From positions 124,001 through 188,000 of the forward strand of contig JAALGZ010000056.1 in NCBI GenBank assembly GCA_015227615.1: a DNA stretch of 64,000 bases. The letters run 5' to 3'. Made by a program: the position numbers and the translations under genes. The notes below the pieces were generated by a model, which made no database searches, had not been told where the DNA came from, and was given only the letters and a program-made list of their open reading frames with translations. How positions within the stretch are numbered: position 1 is the stretch's first letter; each line of letters begins with the position of its first letter. This DNA is from Labyrinthula sp. Ha (lineage: Eukaryota; Sar; Bigyra; Labyrinthulida; Labyrinthulaceae). Below, piece by piece: positions 42,117-53,544 of the stretch.

Positions 42117-45100
42117 TCTTTTCTTCTCTGCAATAAATCTCTTATTAAACGGCTTGTAAGATCCATTTTGGGCATACTTTGTCCAAGATGGACAGATTGG
42201 TGGTAATCACAATAAAAAAGAAAATTTTGGTTTCTAAGACAAGAGATACAATTCTCTAGATTCACTTCGAGCAACTTGGGTCAAACCTATCTTCTTGCCA
42301 CAAAATATGTGAGCTCTTATATACTCTCAGTATCAAGGTTATTGGTTTCATGAAAATAATTTTGAACACAATTTTGGAAAACATTGGTGACGTAAATGTG
42401 TCACTGCTGCAGGAACTGAACAAGAATTAATACCAGATACTTCAAAACATGGAAAAATCAGTTTCAGAACATAAAAGTAACTATTATTAAACTTTTTAAT
42501 TATTCTGAAGACGTAGGAATATTCCTGCACTAAGAACATGACTTACGGCTCTCAAAATTGTAGGTTCTCGGGGAAAGAATCCATATTGTTATGGCAGATT
42601 TTACAGAAAAATCTCAATTGTTTTAGTGATTTCTTACTAGTCATGTTTCATTAAGAAAATAATATGATATATATTATTCTTAACATCTCTTGCTAGAGCT
42701 GTTAGAAACATTGAGAAAAGAAGTTTTGTTTTCATTGATCAGTATATCAATGTGTAAGTCAAGAGGAATGTTTCAAGCCAAATAAACAAGTATCATTTTT
42801 CTAACCTATTTATTGTTACCGCAAACATAACTGGATAATTCTTAATTTAAAATGGAAGTGATGTTGTGAAACTTAAGCTCAATATCGGAAGGCGAGGTAG
42901 AACGAAATATACAACTTACAATTGAAAAGGGAAGAGATCTTCACGTTTTAGATAGGCCCATTAATTTTGGTCCATTTACCTGATATAATATATTAAGTAA
43001 TCTTGATCAATATATTAGCACAATATTGGGAAGCCCAGACTTTATACACCAGTCTATATAGAAGAACTTCTAGTCAACCACAAAAATAATATTTATGCGA
43101 AAGGGTAAACTGGAATTGAGTCTTTTCAGAAGAACACTTGAATGGTGAAACAGGAAAATGGGAAATTATGTAAAGAATAGAAAAACGTTCACCCAAAGCC
43201 CAGTCCCATGAAGGTGGAATAGGATTGATTACTTAAGTCCTTAGAAAACTAGTTGCTCTTGCTGGCCCTCACCTAGCACAGAGAGGAAATTCGTAGCGCA
43301 AATTCGATCATATAGACCAAAACGGAGGAAATTGAAGTTGTCTGAATTCACCACAAAGTAACATATTAACCTATCAAATTGTCTGAGTATTAGTTCATTC
43401 GAAGCTATGAATATTCAGATCGGCATTGTTGCATTAAGAATACAGAATTGTTATTCGCAAAATGATCAACGAGCCGTCTTTACTCATTGACATGTACAAA
43501 AAAGAGAAGAAACTGTAAACTAATGTCATTAAAGAAGATAATGGAAACGTAATGAACACAAGCTACACAGAGAAGCTGTTAAGAGAGCTTATGCAAGAGA
43601 AGCAACTACCTCCAATCCAAAGACACGACCAGGTTTAACTAAGAGAGAATATGAATAAATTGCGATTCCGGAATCAATTTTATCAAATATGTTAGATCTA
43701 AATCTTCCTTCGACCGATGAAAAATATGAAGCTATTAGTCACCTAAATAAAAAACGCACAGGAAAAGAAAAAACTACCCTAAACTTATTTAGAAACATTA
43801 TAGAAAATACAAAAAACAGTACTTAGTATGATACAATACGTCTATATGTTGTTTTTCTTAGACAGTAAGGACCTCCAGCTTATTTGCAGCAAAAATTTAT
43901 CAATATCTATAAGAAAAAAAAAAGGAAAACATAATTCATATTCTATGAACCAATTGGGACAATCTATGCAAGACTTTAGTACTTTAAGAAAACCTCCACA
44001 TTCGCATTTCTAATGCTCATCAACAACTACCATAATGCCAGAAAATCTTTTCAACCAGTTTTTGTTAAATTTACAAAGTATAGCCATACACCATAGAGAT
44101 AAGTATTGTTACATAGTGAGGGGATGCTAAAGTCATTGGTTATGAACTTCAGTGATACTTTCAGTCAATTGGCTAAAGGCTTAGCCAAATATGCTTCAGG
44201 GATCAAAACACTCCACAGAAGTTGAAAAAATTTATCAGAATATTTCAGAAGGGAGAATAAATCAGAGCAGAAGCATGAAACTTCTAAGATTCTCTTAGCT
44301 AATAAATTCGAGATTTAAATGGAGCTCCTTAGCAAATATAACCTTTGTATTGGTCCTGGACCTGTCCATCAATTCAAGCAACCACATCACTATATCCAAC
44401 AATTTGTTACCCGGGGTTCCTTTCAACAATTTAACCTCTTCAGTTAACAAAATCACCATCTGTGAACCAGAAGAACATTTAAGCAGCACTATAAATCAAC
44501 CAACACCTATTGAAAAATTATGAAGGCTTAGAAGGTGAAAATTAGGGTTAAAGTTAGAATAGGACCCATAAGAGCCTACGCATACTTTTGATGGAGTTGG
44601 AAACTGCCAAAGAACAAACTGGTTTGCTAGTTGTAGGAATTATAGAAGGTATTTTTGGTGCACTGAAAATATTTTGTAGTCTCCAGACTAAAACCAATAA
44701 CCCATTAAACCCAATCCTAGAAAGTTAATTAAACCACTTCAGGAGCTCTAATATCATTAATATAACGACATCCAAATGTAAAATAGATGAAGCGTATGCT
44801 AAGCCGCTGGATCGCCTCCCTCTTAAAAAGACTTCCCTAAAACATATTCGGAATTTTAAGGAAATGATACGAGAATAATTTAATACAATGATACATTGAC
44901 CAAAGGAATAACCCATATGCTTCTAATAATTCCTGCAATAATTACAAAGACACTAAGTGGACCCAAAAGCAGGAGAAGGGTGAACATAACCTAGTTAGAA
45001 TATCTTCGGTAACTCAGATTTATCAGCAAACATTTCTTAAAACTTGAAGAGAAGTTTAGCAATAGTCAAATTAAATTAGTTCAGAAAGCTGCACAACCAC

Positions 45101-47300
45101 GACAACAATAACAGCCCCTCATAGTAAACATAAAAGGAAGAATAAGTCGTATCCTCGCTCTAATAGAAGGTTTCAAAAATTCAAATAACCTCCCATTTTT
45201 CAAACACCCCGCGAGCGAATATTAAGATGCCACATGGAATAGAACAAATAAAGCATATTAATTAGATTAGCAACTACAAAAACTTTGCATACATATCTCA
45301 GTTCCTAAAAATCAGTCGCAAATACTGTGAACTGCCGATTTAGGTCCTACCAACCACCCAGAGCTTCTTAATTTAGGAATAAAGCCTATTTTAGCATCTC
45401 CTTATGTTTATCTTTCAAGTCTCAAATGATTATTTTCTCTAGTAGTTCAACCTAGACATACATGCAACTTTCCAATATCTCATGTTATTCATTTTTTGTT
45501 ACATTAATCATAATTGTGAATTGAGTAGCATATTTAGCAAAACCATCAGGTGATCTTTGACATTGAAAATAGCATCAACATAACATTCTGTTGGAAGTTA
45601 TGAATTTGCTACGAAACATCTATTGTGATCTAGAGTTCTAGAACCACTTCCAACAGACTATTTCATGTCAGAAACACCAGTTGAGTTCCAAGGAAGGTGT
45701 GCATCACCCTAGTAGAGCATCCTGTTAATGTATAGTAAATGGTACATAGAAGAAGTATAGTAGATTAAGCAATTGCGTCTCCGCAGTTGTATTGGGTGAT
45801 TATGGTAAGCATTAATTACCATATGCAAGAGCAACAAAGATTCCATTAATCCAAACCACATCAAAGAGCAAGTGTTGAATATTGTACAGTAAAATAGGAA
45901 GCAACTGGAGATATAGTAAACTGAAAGATTAAGCAACCTGTATTCATATTAATATTAAAATCTAAATAATAAAGGAGATTCGAAGCACAAGTATTTGTAT
46001 AGCTCAAGTATACATTAGTCGCGTAAAGACATATATCAAAACTGCACTGCATAGTTAGAGACCCCCAAAAACAAAATGAACTATTCTTCATAGAAGCCAA
46101 GTGCTTCGTTTGATTTTGATTTTAGCAATTCTGTCTTTGCATGTTACTTCATAGTTTCTAGGGGCTAGGCAACAACTGATAAAGAGCAAAGATTATTCCA
46201 GGAATCCAAGGCGGGTATCATTAAGTGGTTAACCAATTAATTACAAATTGATGAGCACTGGAACAGAAAAATAGGATGGATAGAAATGTTACAAGCTGAA
46301 ATAGATCCGAAGAGTTTTATGCGACTTAAGAAGCTTATTAAACATAATGAAGTTCTCTGATCGAGCAAATGGTACTAAGTTTAGACAAGAAGCGAGATTA
46401 AAGGTTTGTTTCCTTTTGTTAACTAAGGCTTCTTATAGAGTTACTTGAATATTTACGAAGATGATGTAGGTATTAACCATTTGAATGAGTTGATAGAATT
46501 AGTTTTATTAGCTGTAGTGCTACACATAAAATTGAACCTTTAGATTGAGGTAAGTTTCTTTGTATTTGATCTGAAGGCCAAAGCGACTATAATGCGTGCA
46601 TAGGCTCTTTGATGTATTGATAACACCGAGTTTAACCTTCAGATGGGATTTGCAGCGTTTATTTAGCTGGTGATCACTAGTTTCTTGGTCTCTTGACTTC
46701 ATGGGAAGCACACTACTTTCTTGCGAACGTTTTCTGCTGCTACTTTGTTAAAACTTAATTGGCCACAATCAAAACTATAATAAATATTTCCTTAGAAGCC
46801 TATTGGTGCCCTGTCTATAAAACTACGTTATTATCATAGAAATAAAAGTCTCATAACCATGAAACTGGTTCTACAGACTAAGTCCGATCTAGCCTTCTTT
46901 CCGGGTAAGCTAAGGTCCAATCTTCAGTAAATGCATCCGTGGTTGTGTTTCCAATGGAGTTCACTCGGGTAGAGCGTTCGTATTGTGTTTTAGATCTATT
47001 TCCCTTGCTGTACTTGATATGTACTACCTCACAACGGAGAAACGGATTCAAACAATATGATTACAGGGAGATTATAATTCGTTTGAAAATATGAAAACCC
47101 TGGATTACCAATCCAGTTCAACAAACTAAAAGGACAAAAAAGAAACTCACGAAACATCAGATTATATCAAAGTGTTGAAGAACTCTTTTATAGAGCATAG
47201 TGAGTACTACCTAGGCTGATTATGCTTCGTTAGGTCATAATCGACTGTCTTCAGAAGGTATTTTAGACCCAGAAACCAACGGCAAACCTATTTAAGATTA
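42117..47300. other. gene desert, proximal part
   Basis: About 5.2 kb with no intact gene. Short patches look like decayed coding sequence, for example plus strand 43570-43820. Two overlapping frames there both look partly coding, so I cannot assign them. A weak tRNA-like stretch (ACTCGGGTAGAGCG) lies near 46970. Confidence 0.4.
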
Positions 47301-47309
47301 GGACTGCTG

Positions 47310-47515
47310 CATGAGGAAAATTTCTCATTGAGGAAATAAGAACCCTCAAGCTTAAACTCACTCAAAGCCAAATTTTTACGTTCTGAGGGTCCTCAAACTC
47401 TATCGGGCATGGACTGAGGATTGTTGAGGAACTCTTTGAGCAATCTCAATTCCTTAGTAATTCTCAGTCGATTCCTCGTTAATCCTCAGTCAGTTCCTCA
47501 ATGAGGTCTCATTTA
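47310..47515. repeat. foldback element rich in CTGAGGA/TCCTCAG
   Basis: About 200 bp of nested direct and inverted copies of TGAGGA and TCCTCA. GACTGAGGATT (47412-47422) and AATCCTCAGTC (47481-47491) are an exact inverted pair. CTCATTGAGGAA near 47323 pairs with TTCCTCAATGAG near 47494, forming the outer arms. It could fold into a long hairpin. It may be a small foldback transposon or decayed satellite. Confidence 0.5.
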
Positions 47516-49552
47516 GCACCTCTGTATAGGACAAAGGCCCCCAACTCAAGTAAGAGTAATAAAAGGTATGTTTACATCTGTATATGGGAAAGTTCAAGTT
47601 ATAGAAGCAAAATATGATGCTTCAATCAAAGAAAGATCAATTAGATATCAAAGTTGGCGCTGAAGACCACGCCTCCCGTATCTACTTTAAATGTGGTGAA
47701 CAGATGATTACGCAAGACATTTTTCCAGCACCTATGCATATTGTAAATTACAGCTCGGTTGAAGACTTGGAAGAGATATGAACAGTAGATAAATTTGGAA
47801 AATTCAAGGTCAAGACAAATAAAGAGCCAATCCTACCAGTAGTTACTTTCAAACTACATTTTGATATTAAGAGGTTCGCATCTACACGTGGTACCTTAAG
47901 AATACATCACTTCATTTCAGACAAAGAAACTTCTGGAGATTCTTTAGTTAGAATAGTAAAGTAACATCTCAAAATTTCAGCCTTTGTATCTTGATTCAAC
48001 TTCTTATATAGATTTAAATCAAAAGGTGTACAAAGAAGTTCTTACAAAGTTTGATCGCTATACAAATATGGTCCTCATTGACAAGCTGGAACATTACCTT
48101 TTGCATCTTCTGCGGCACTTATACAAGCAGATTTTATATACCTTTCGAATCTATAATGTTCAAGCTCATAACACCCAAATGGGTTCAGGAGGATTTGAAA
48201 TTTTCATTCTTGAAAGAAAACAACTTTAACAGTCTGGACCAATTTTGAACATTGTTCCCAGTGACCTACGAGAAATTACTTTTCATGTCGATCATAATAA
48301 TTCTTCCTCTATTGGAAGTAGTTTACATCAGCGAAAAGACTTCTTGTAATATTGTTCTTGATTTAAAATTCATTTTGAAAAAGATAAAGTCAATTATTGC
48401 AATTTTGGTTCTTAACGATGTAGAAGATTGCTAAAACAGTCTTCTAGAGTCTTGTTCTTCATCATCAAGCATAAAACAAGTAGAAAACTTAAGTTTCCTT
48501 CCTATTGGTCCAGTTTCAATATTATGAAACTTACACAATGTTGCAGGGGAGTTTCTGTAGAAGGTTCTCACAGAGATTGGCAAAGAGAATATTTATAGAG
48601 TTCTTCTGCAGAGTTGACTTCGTTTTAATTCCTCTGATTCTTAAACTTAGAATACGCAGTAACTCTTGCGACCTAAGTTTCCTTGAGTTTCTAACTTTTT
48701 CAGTTCTATTATATCTCCAGTAAAAGTTTTGGAAAATATACAGCTTAGGATTCGAACTTCGATTCATTACATCTAGCTCACTCGAATGGAAGCAAACTGG
48801 TGACTAAATAGGAGATATATTTTGAGCTTTTCCATCTTTTAAATGCGTAGTCCCCTCAATGAAAACCTAAGAGCATATTATCAATTTTGATCTGACTAAA
48901 TTGAATAGATGTCATTTCGTTATTCAACAAAATATACTTCTATGAAACATTGTGTTGAAAGATCTCTTGTACATTTGAGCCTAAAGAACAAAATGAGGAC
49001 TCTTAGCAAACTGTTGATTTCTTGAACTTATCTCATCAAGATACTCTGACACATTCTTGTACATGAAGGGTAAGAAACAATCCACTGCATGAGTAGAAGT
49101 TTTTTCCTCTGGTAAGCTGACGCACTGGTTGTAACAAGCTACGGAAACCGACTCACAAATAATGAGTCGTGTCCTGGACGAGACCAACTTCCACACTCCA
49201 TATATCCGCTCACTGTCATACATGTATGAAGCAAAGCCCATAGAACATATTCTCTAAAAATTTTACAAAGTATTCCTTTTCTTTTATGCCATTCACTAGT
49301 TTTCTTTCTTTTTCAAAGGTTTTTCTCGAAGCAATCCTATTTTAACGGTCAAGTACTGCTAAAACAGTGTATATATTTTTCCGAATATATTCTAATGCTT
49401 TAAACAAAACTAAGAAAACGAGTAAGAGCAAGTATGAACATATTCATAGGTTTGAAGAAACGGAGAATATAAACAATGACAAAGATGCAGACAACAATTT
49501 TGTTCCGACTTATAAAGTATTTTCTGATGTTTTCAACTAAAACCATTAAACA
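47516..49552. other. gene desert, distal part
   Basis: Holds a patch with coding-like translation broken by stops (47640-48240) and an 86-codon minus-strand ATG frame (48981-49241) that I do not recognise. It includes the 3' flank of the acyl-CoA dehydrogenase gene. Confidence 0.35.
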
Positions 49553-50827
49553 TTAAAGTTTGCCTTGAAGTGCTAGCCTTACAGCAGCATCTTCCAAGAC
49601 TGCTGTTGATCCACCTGGAATAGCGACAGAAAGAACATGCCTGTATAAAGATTCAATTCTATTTCCTTTCACATAACTGTTTCCTCCATGAATATGCGCA
49701 GCCTCTCTAGCGCAGAATTCAAAAGTATTTGTAGCTTGAACTTTCACCAGAGCTGCTTCTGCACCCAGCCTTAAGATACTATTGAACCAATCAACTTCTT
49801 CTCTCTCCATCACAGTTACTCTCTCAACCACGCTCTCAATATACGCATGTGTAGCAAGAACCTTTCGTGCCATCTGTGAAATTTTAGCTCTTACCACAGG
49901 TTGATCCTCCAACTTCTTGTTGAACGCTCTCCTTCGTCTAATATATTCAATACTTTCTCTCAAACATTCTCTTGCAAATCTATTAGCTTGAATTGCAAGT
50001 CCTAATCTTTCAGTAACAAAATTTCTAAGAAGCAAAGTAACATCCCCGACTAAATTTTCAACAGGAACTTCGACTTCATCAAACTCTACAAAAGCTGTTC
50101 CACTTCCTTTAACTCCCATACAGTCCATTTCTCTGACACTAACACCTTTACGACTCTTCTCAACCAAAATGAGCTCAATCCCAAACATACCTTCATCTCC
50201 CGTTCTAGCAGCTACAGTAAAGTAATCTGCAAACATTCCGCAAGTAATCCACTTTTTTAACCCATTCACAACATATACTTCTGTTCCATCAGGTTTCTTT
50301 GTTAGTCTTGCGGTGGTGCTCAAATTTGCAACATCAGAGCCTGCAGTTGCTTCTGAGACAGCTAGCGCCATGTTTTTGTTACCGGAGACTACCGCTTCTA
50401 AAACTGGTCGGAAATGTTCAACTTCATCACAATGAACCAAAGGTGGTGTCCCAATTCCCAGTCCACCTACTAATCCCCAAACAACGCCACCACTGGCACA
50501 TCTACTTAATTCATCATAAGCAATGAACAAGAACAGCCCATCGAACCCTTCAGGTCTTGGTCCACATACTTCTTCTGGCCATCCGATGACAGTCTGAAGC
50601 AACCCAGCTTTAGAAGCAGCAAGAAACGCGGATCGTGGGATTTTGGCTGCTTTTTCCCACTCGTCTACATGAGGCATGATTTCGCTGTCGACGAACTCAC
50701 GCATTTTGTTTCTGAAGGCGACATGGTGCTCTGTGTAAATATGTGATTTATTCCTGCTATCGTACCAAGAAGGCTCTGCGAAAGGTATCTTTGACCCAAA
50801 CTGTGTTTTTATTTCAATACCTGGCAT
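49553..50827 (-). CDS. acyl-CoA dehydrogenase family flavoprotein
   Basis: 424 residues, ATG start. An all-alpha N-terminal domain (~25-135) leads into the beta domain with the FAD-binding pattern (ALAVSEATAGSDVANLSTTA, then GLKKWITCGMFADYF). A C-terminal helical bundle ends with the GGNSYVKGNRIESLYR motif. These enzymes take two hydrogens from acyl-CoA thioesters and pass electrons to ETF or oxygen. The usual catalytic motif EGT near the C-terminus is replaced by PGGST, as in a fungal/bacterial subgroup with IPGGSEE, but here the following Glu pair is also absent. The base may therefore sit elsewhere or activity may differ. I see no clear mitochondrial presequence; the substrate is unknown. 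Length is normal. Confidence 0.88.
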   Translation of the reverse strand: MPGIEIKTQFGSKIPFAEPSWYDSRNKSHIYTEHHVAFRNKMREFVDSEIMPHVDEWEKAAKIPRSAFLAASKAGLLQTVIGWPEEVCGPRPEGFDGLFLFIAYDELSRCASGGVVWGLVGGLGIGTPPLVHCDEVEHFRPVLEAVVSGNKNMALAVSEATAGSDVANLSTTARLTKKPDGTEVYVVNGLKKWITCGMFADYFTVAARTGDEGMFGIELILVEKSRKGVSVREMDCMGVKGSGTAFVEFDEVEVPVENLVGDVTLLLRNFVTERLGLAIQANRFARECLRESIEYIRRRRAFNKKLEDQPVVRAKISQMARKVLATHAYIESVVERVTVMEREEVDWFNSILRLGAEAALVKVQATNTFEFCAREAAHIHGGNSYVKGNRIESLYRHVLSVAIPGGSTAVLEDAAVRLALQGKL

Positions 50828-51412
50828 ATCGGAAAATGTATTGTTTTAGTTTATGTTCTTTTGTGAACAGGACTGAAATTTGGAAATATAGTAAGACGAT
50901 TTCTTTTTTCCACGTGTACGCCCGAGTATTTTAGCCCGTCTGGGGTGTTTTCGACAAATTTGAGGGTTGATTTGAATCGTACAGTTGTTCTTGATCACTT
51001 GTTTTGGGAGATTTTGGATACTTGGTAACGCAACATTGTCTTCTGTCGTGTCGAATTTCCAATGTCCATGTCGAAAACAAGGAGAACCATTCTGAAATGA
51101 AGAAAAACGGGATACATGAGAAAAGTCTAACCCAATCTACACAACAAGAAGGTTTTTGCTTATAATATAAGAAATATTTCTTAATCACTGCGAAGTTGAT
51201 ATTTCATGTCTTTCTTCAGACAATATATATATATATATATATATGATCCAGATTTCTTATGGAAAAGTTTCCCGATGAACCGGGAATCGGGAAATTGTAT
51301 CGGTAATGGGTCCAGGAGTGATATGTCCTACATGGACATAGTATGCCTAAAATGTTTTTCCCAGTATTTAAACTGCAAATAGAAGTATAAACTTAAAAAA
51401 AAACAGGGAAAA
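50828..51412. promoter_or_regulatory. divergent intergenic region with hairpin and AT microsatellite
   Basis: Serves two divergent genes. An (AT)n tract of ~24 bp lies at 51221-51244. A 9-bp perfect inverted repeat, TTTCCCGAT (51268-51276) and ATCGGGAAA (51286-51294), has CCGGG in its loop. TTTCCCG resembles half of an E2F site. Confidence 0.35.
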
Positions 51413-52639
51413 ATGAGTTTCATCACAAGTACGGGGTATAGACCCAGCTCAAATAAAGTATTTTATGAAACTGGGTACATTAATGGAGTTAAGATCACTG
51501 GAGAGCCGCATGACACTTACAGAAACGTAACTGTGGCTGTAGGCGTTGCACTGGAAAGAATTCAGAAACGTAATAAAGTAGTGAAAGAAGTTAAATTTGA
51601 TAAGTTAAACTTCAACCTCAGTAAGAAGACACTTATGAATATTGCAACTTTCCTTTCAAAGTCAAAAGAGGTGGAACAAGTCGTGTTCACGGAATCGCCC
51701 GGGAAGAAGAACAACATGTTGAAATTGTTGCAGTTGGTAGCAAAGCAGTGTCCCCAAGTATCGATGATTTCTCTTATGAACATCGACCACCTTTTATTCT
51801 CCCCACAGGAGGCTAATGAATTTTTTTCTTGTTTAAGTTCATTTTCTGAATTAAAAACTTTAAATCTGAAAGGTGTTTATACGAAGAAACTGAAGCGAAC
51901 AAATAATTTTCAAAAAGAACTTAGTAGATACTTATCCAGCTCCAAATGTGATAAGCTAGAGGATCTTATTGTCGAATCGGCTCTAGGGGGGCTTTATGTA
52001 TCAACTCGAGATGCAATTTACCCAAGTGTGTTCAATAATCTTCGAATCCTTACGCTGAGTTCTCTACATGAGAAAGACTATTTTCAAACAAATAGGTTTT
52101 TGCATTCTTTTCTTCGACTAAATGGCACTTTGAATCTTGAAATCTTGCGTACTACGTTTGCTCAGAATCATTCTTCTGGATGTATAGCATATTTTTGGCT
52201 TGTCTCAGAAATTGTAAAAAGTGGAATGACAAAAACTCTAAGTCTTCGGTGTGATTTGAGTCCGCTGTACTCTTTAGGACCCTATAATTTTTTTCTTGGA
52301 AATTTGGAAAAATATTTCCATTCTGAAAATGAACTTTTGCTACATACACAAATAAGAAGAGCCTTCAGAGCATTTGCTGGAAAACCATCTGGTGCAGGTA
52401 TAAGACGGTTTGTTGATGCCATCGAAAAAAAGGTTCCAAACAAAAAAATTACTGAATATAAGAGCGAAAAAATAAATGTACATTCTTTCTCATACGTTCA
52501 CAAAAAAACAGAAGAGAGGATGAGAATACTTAATAATTCCGTATTGAATCTTGAATACAGAGACAATAGTTGGTATGATGTCAGCAGATTTTGGTTGCAA
52601 AGTCAAAATTTAGCAGAAAACCAAAAATTCTTTGTATAA
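51413..52639 (+). CDS. orphan family protein B (paralogue of gene at 41 kb)
   Basis: 408 residues, ATG start. It aligns from end to end with the protein at 40968-42116: ITGEP near residue 30, a Leu-rich middle (LLQLVAKQCPQV.MISL), SALGGL versus SSIGLF, FQTNRF, and a C-terminal basic helix with ERMRILN. The middle repeats of ~25-30 residues (ELKTLNLKG, NLRILTLSS) look LRR-like, and the C-terminal third is charged. No transmembrane or signal sequence. The two genes lie 9.3 kb apart in opposite orientation and are highly diverged, so the duplication is old or the family evolves fast. Function unknown; perhaps an adaptor or recognition protein. Confidence 0.65.
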   Translation: MSFITSTGYRPSSNKVFYETGYINGVKITGEPHDTYRNVTVAVGVALERIQKRNKVVKEVKFDKLNFNLSKKTLMNIATFLSKSKEVEQVVFTESPGKKNNMLKLLQLVAKQCPQVSMISLMNIDHLLFSPQEANEFFSCLSSFSELKTLNLKGVYTKKLKRTNNFQKELSRYLSSSKCDKLEDLIVESALGGLYVSTRDAIYPSVFNNLRILTLSSLHEKDYFQTNRFLHSFLRLNGTLNLEILRTTFAQNHSSGCIAYFWLVSEIVKSGMTKTLSLRCDLSPLYSLGPYNFFLGNLEKYFHSENELLLHTQIRRAFRAFAGKPSGAGIRRFVDAIEKKVPNKKITEYKSEKINVHSFSYVHKKTEERMRILNNSVLNLEYRDNSWYDVSRFWLQSQNLAENQKFFV

Positions 52640-53544
52640 AGATACTTGGAATAGATTTGTTTTTTTAAATGAACTGAGTGATCTGTATACTAAAAGCACG
52701 TTGAGTTTTATTATTTATAGAATTTTTCTATGATTGAAATAAGCATTATTTTTTGATGTTGTGCCTCCAAGTGAGAGCTAGGTATGAAAGCTGAAGAGAG
52801 AGAAGAAATAGAAAGTCCTAAACTATCTTGATATATCTCAAACATATTTTCAACAAACCTAATTTCTTTGCTCGGCCATGGTTTAGCTATTTAGTTCAAA
52901 CTCTTCTGTTGGTTTAAACAGAAATAATATTGCCATAAACCAACACTCGAAAGAAAAGTTGCAACGAAACAGAAAATTAGCTTTGAATATTTTCTCAACA
53001 CTATCCTTTACTCACTTGCTCTAAGATGCTTTTCTCACAGAAAACCACATTAACATTAAGAAGTATGTAATTTCACTCTACGAAAACATACTCTTCTCGT
53101 TTTTCTGAAGTATGCTCTTGTTAATATTCTGAAAATAGAATATATCAATAACTAAAGTTCTATTGATAAGTGTTTTCTTCAACAGTACCCTTCTAAATAC
53201 ACTTGCTATATTCTTTATTTCTTAGTGCATAAGATATTTTACTGTGTTCATAGCATTTCGATACAATTACCCAAAATATCAGCAGTCTGATCCTATTCCT
53301 ACAATAAACGCAGAACTGTAAAACGCAGAAAGAAACAAGCAACTGTATCCCTGGGTTCCTTCAACTACTACCAACCTATAGAGCTTAACTCATAAAATCC
53401 AAACTTTCAAATTATTGACACTACTTTCACCAATAACCTGAATCTTACCTGCTGAACTGTTACAGTCTTTTCAAGCCCGGATCGACAAGAACCAAAGAAA
53501 ACCAAACCGCTTTATCTTACTTTAGTCTGTCTTACAACCTGAAG
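52640..53544. other. spacer upstream of membrane protein
   Basis: 905 bp between two plus-strand genes, with nothing recognised. The last ~120 bp are less AT-rich and probably contain the promoter and leader of the next gene. Confidence 0.4.

Noticed and set aside
43570-43820. Coding remnant in the desert
   Set aside because: Two overlapping frames look equally coding and neither matches anything known.
47640-48240. Decayed ubiquitin protease (LPVVTFKLHFDIKRF resembles LHLKRF)
   Set aside because: Only that short stretch resembles the family; no Cys or His box nearby, so chance is likely.
48981-49241. 86-codon minus-strand ATG frame
   Set aside because: No recognisable domain, no promoter motif and no neighbour context; could be chance.
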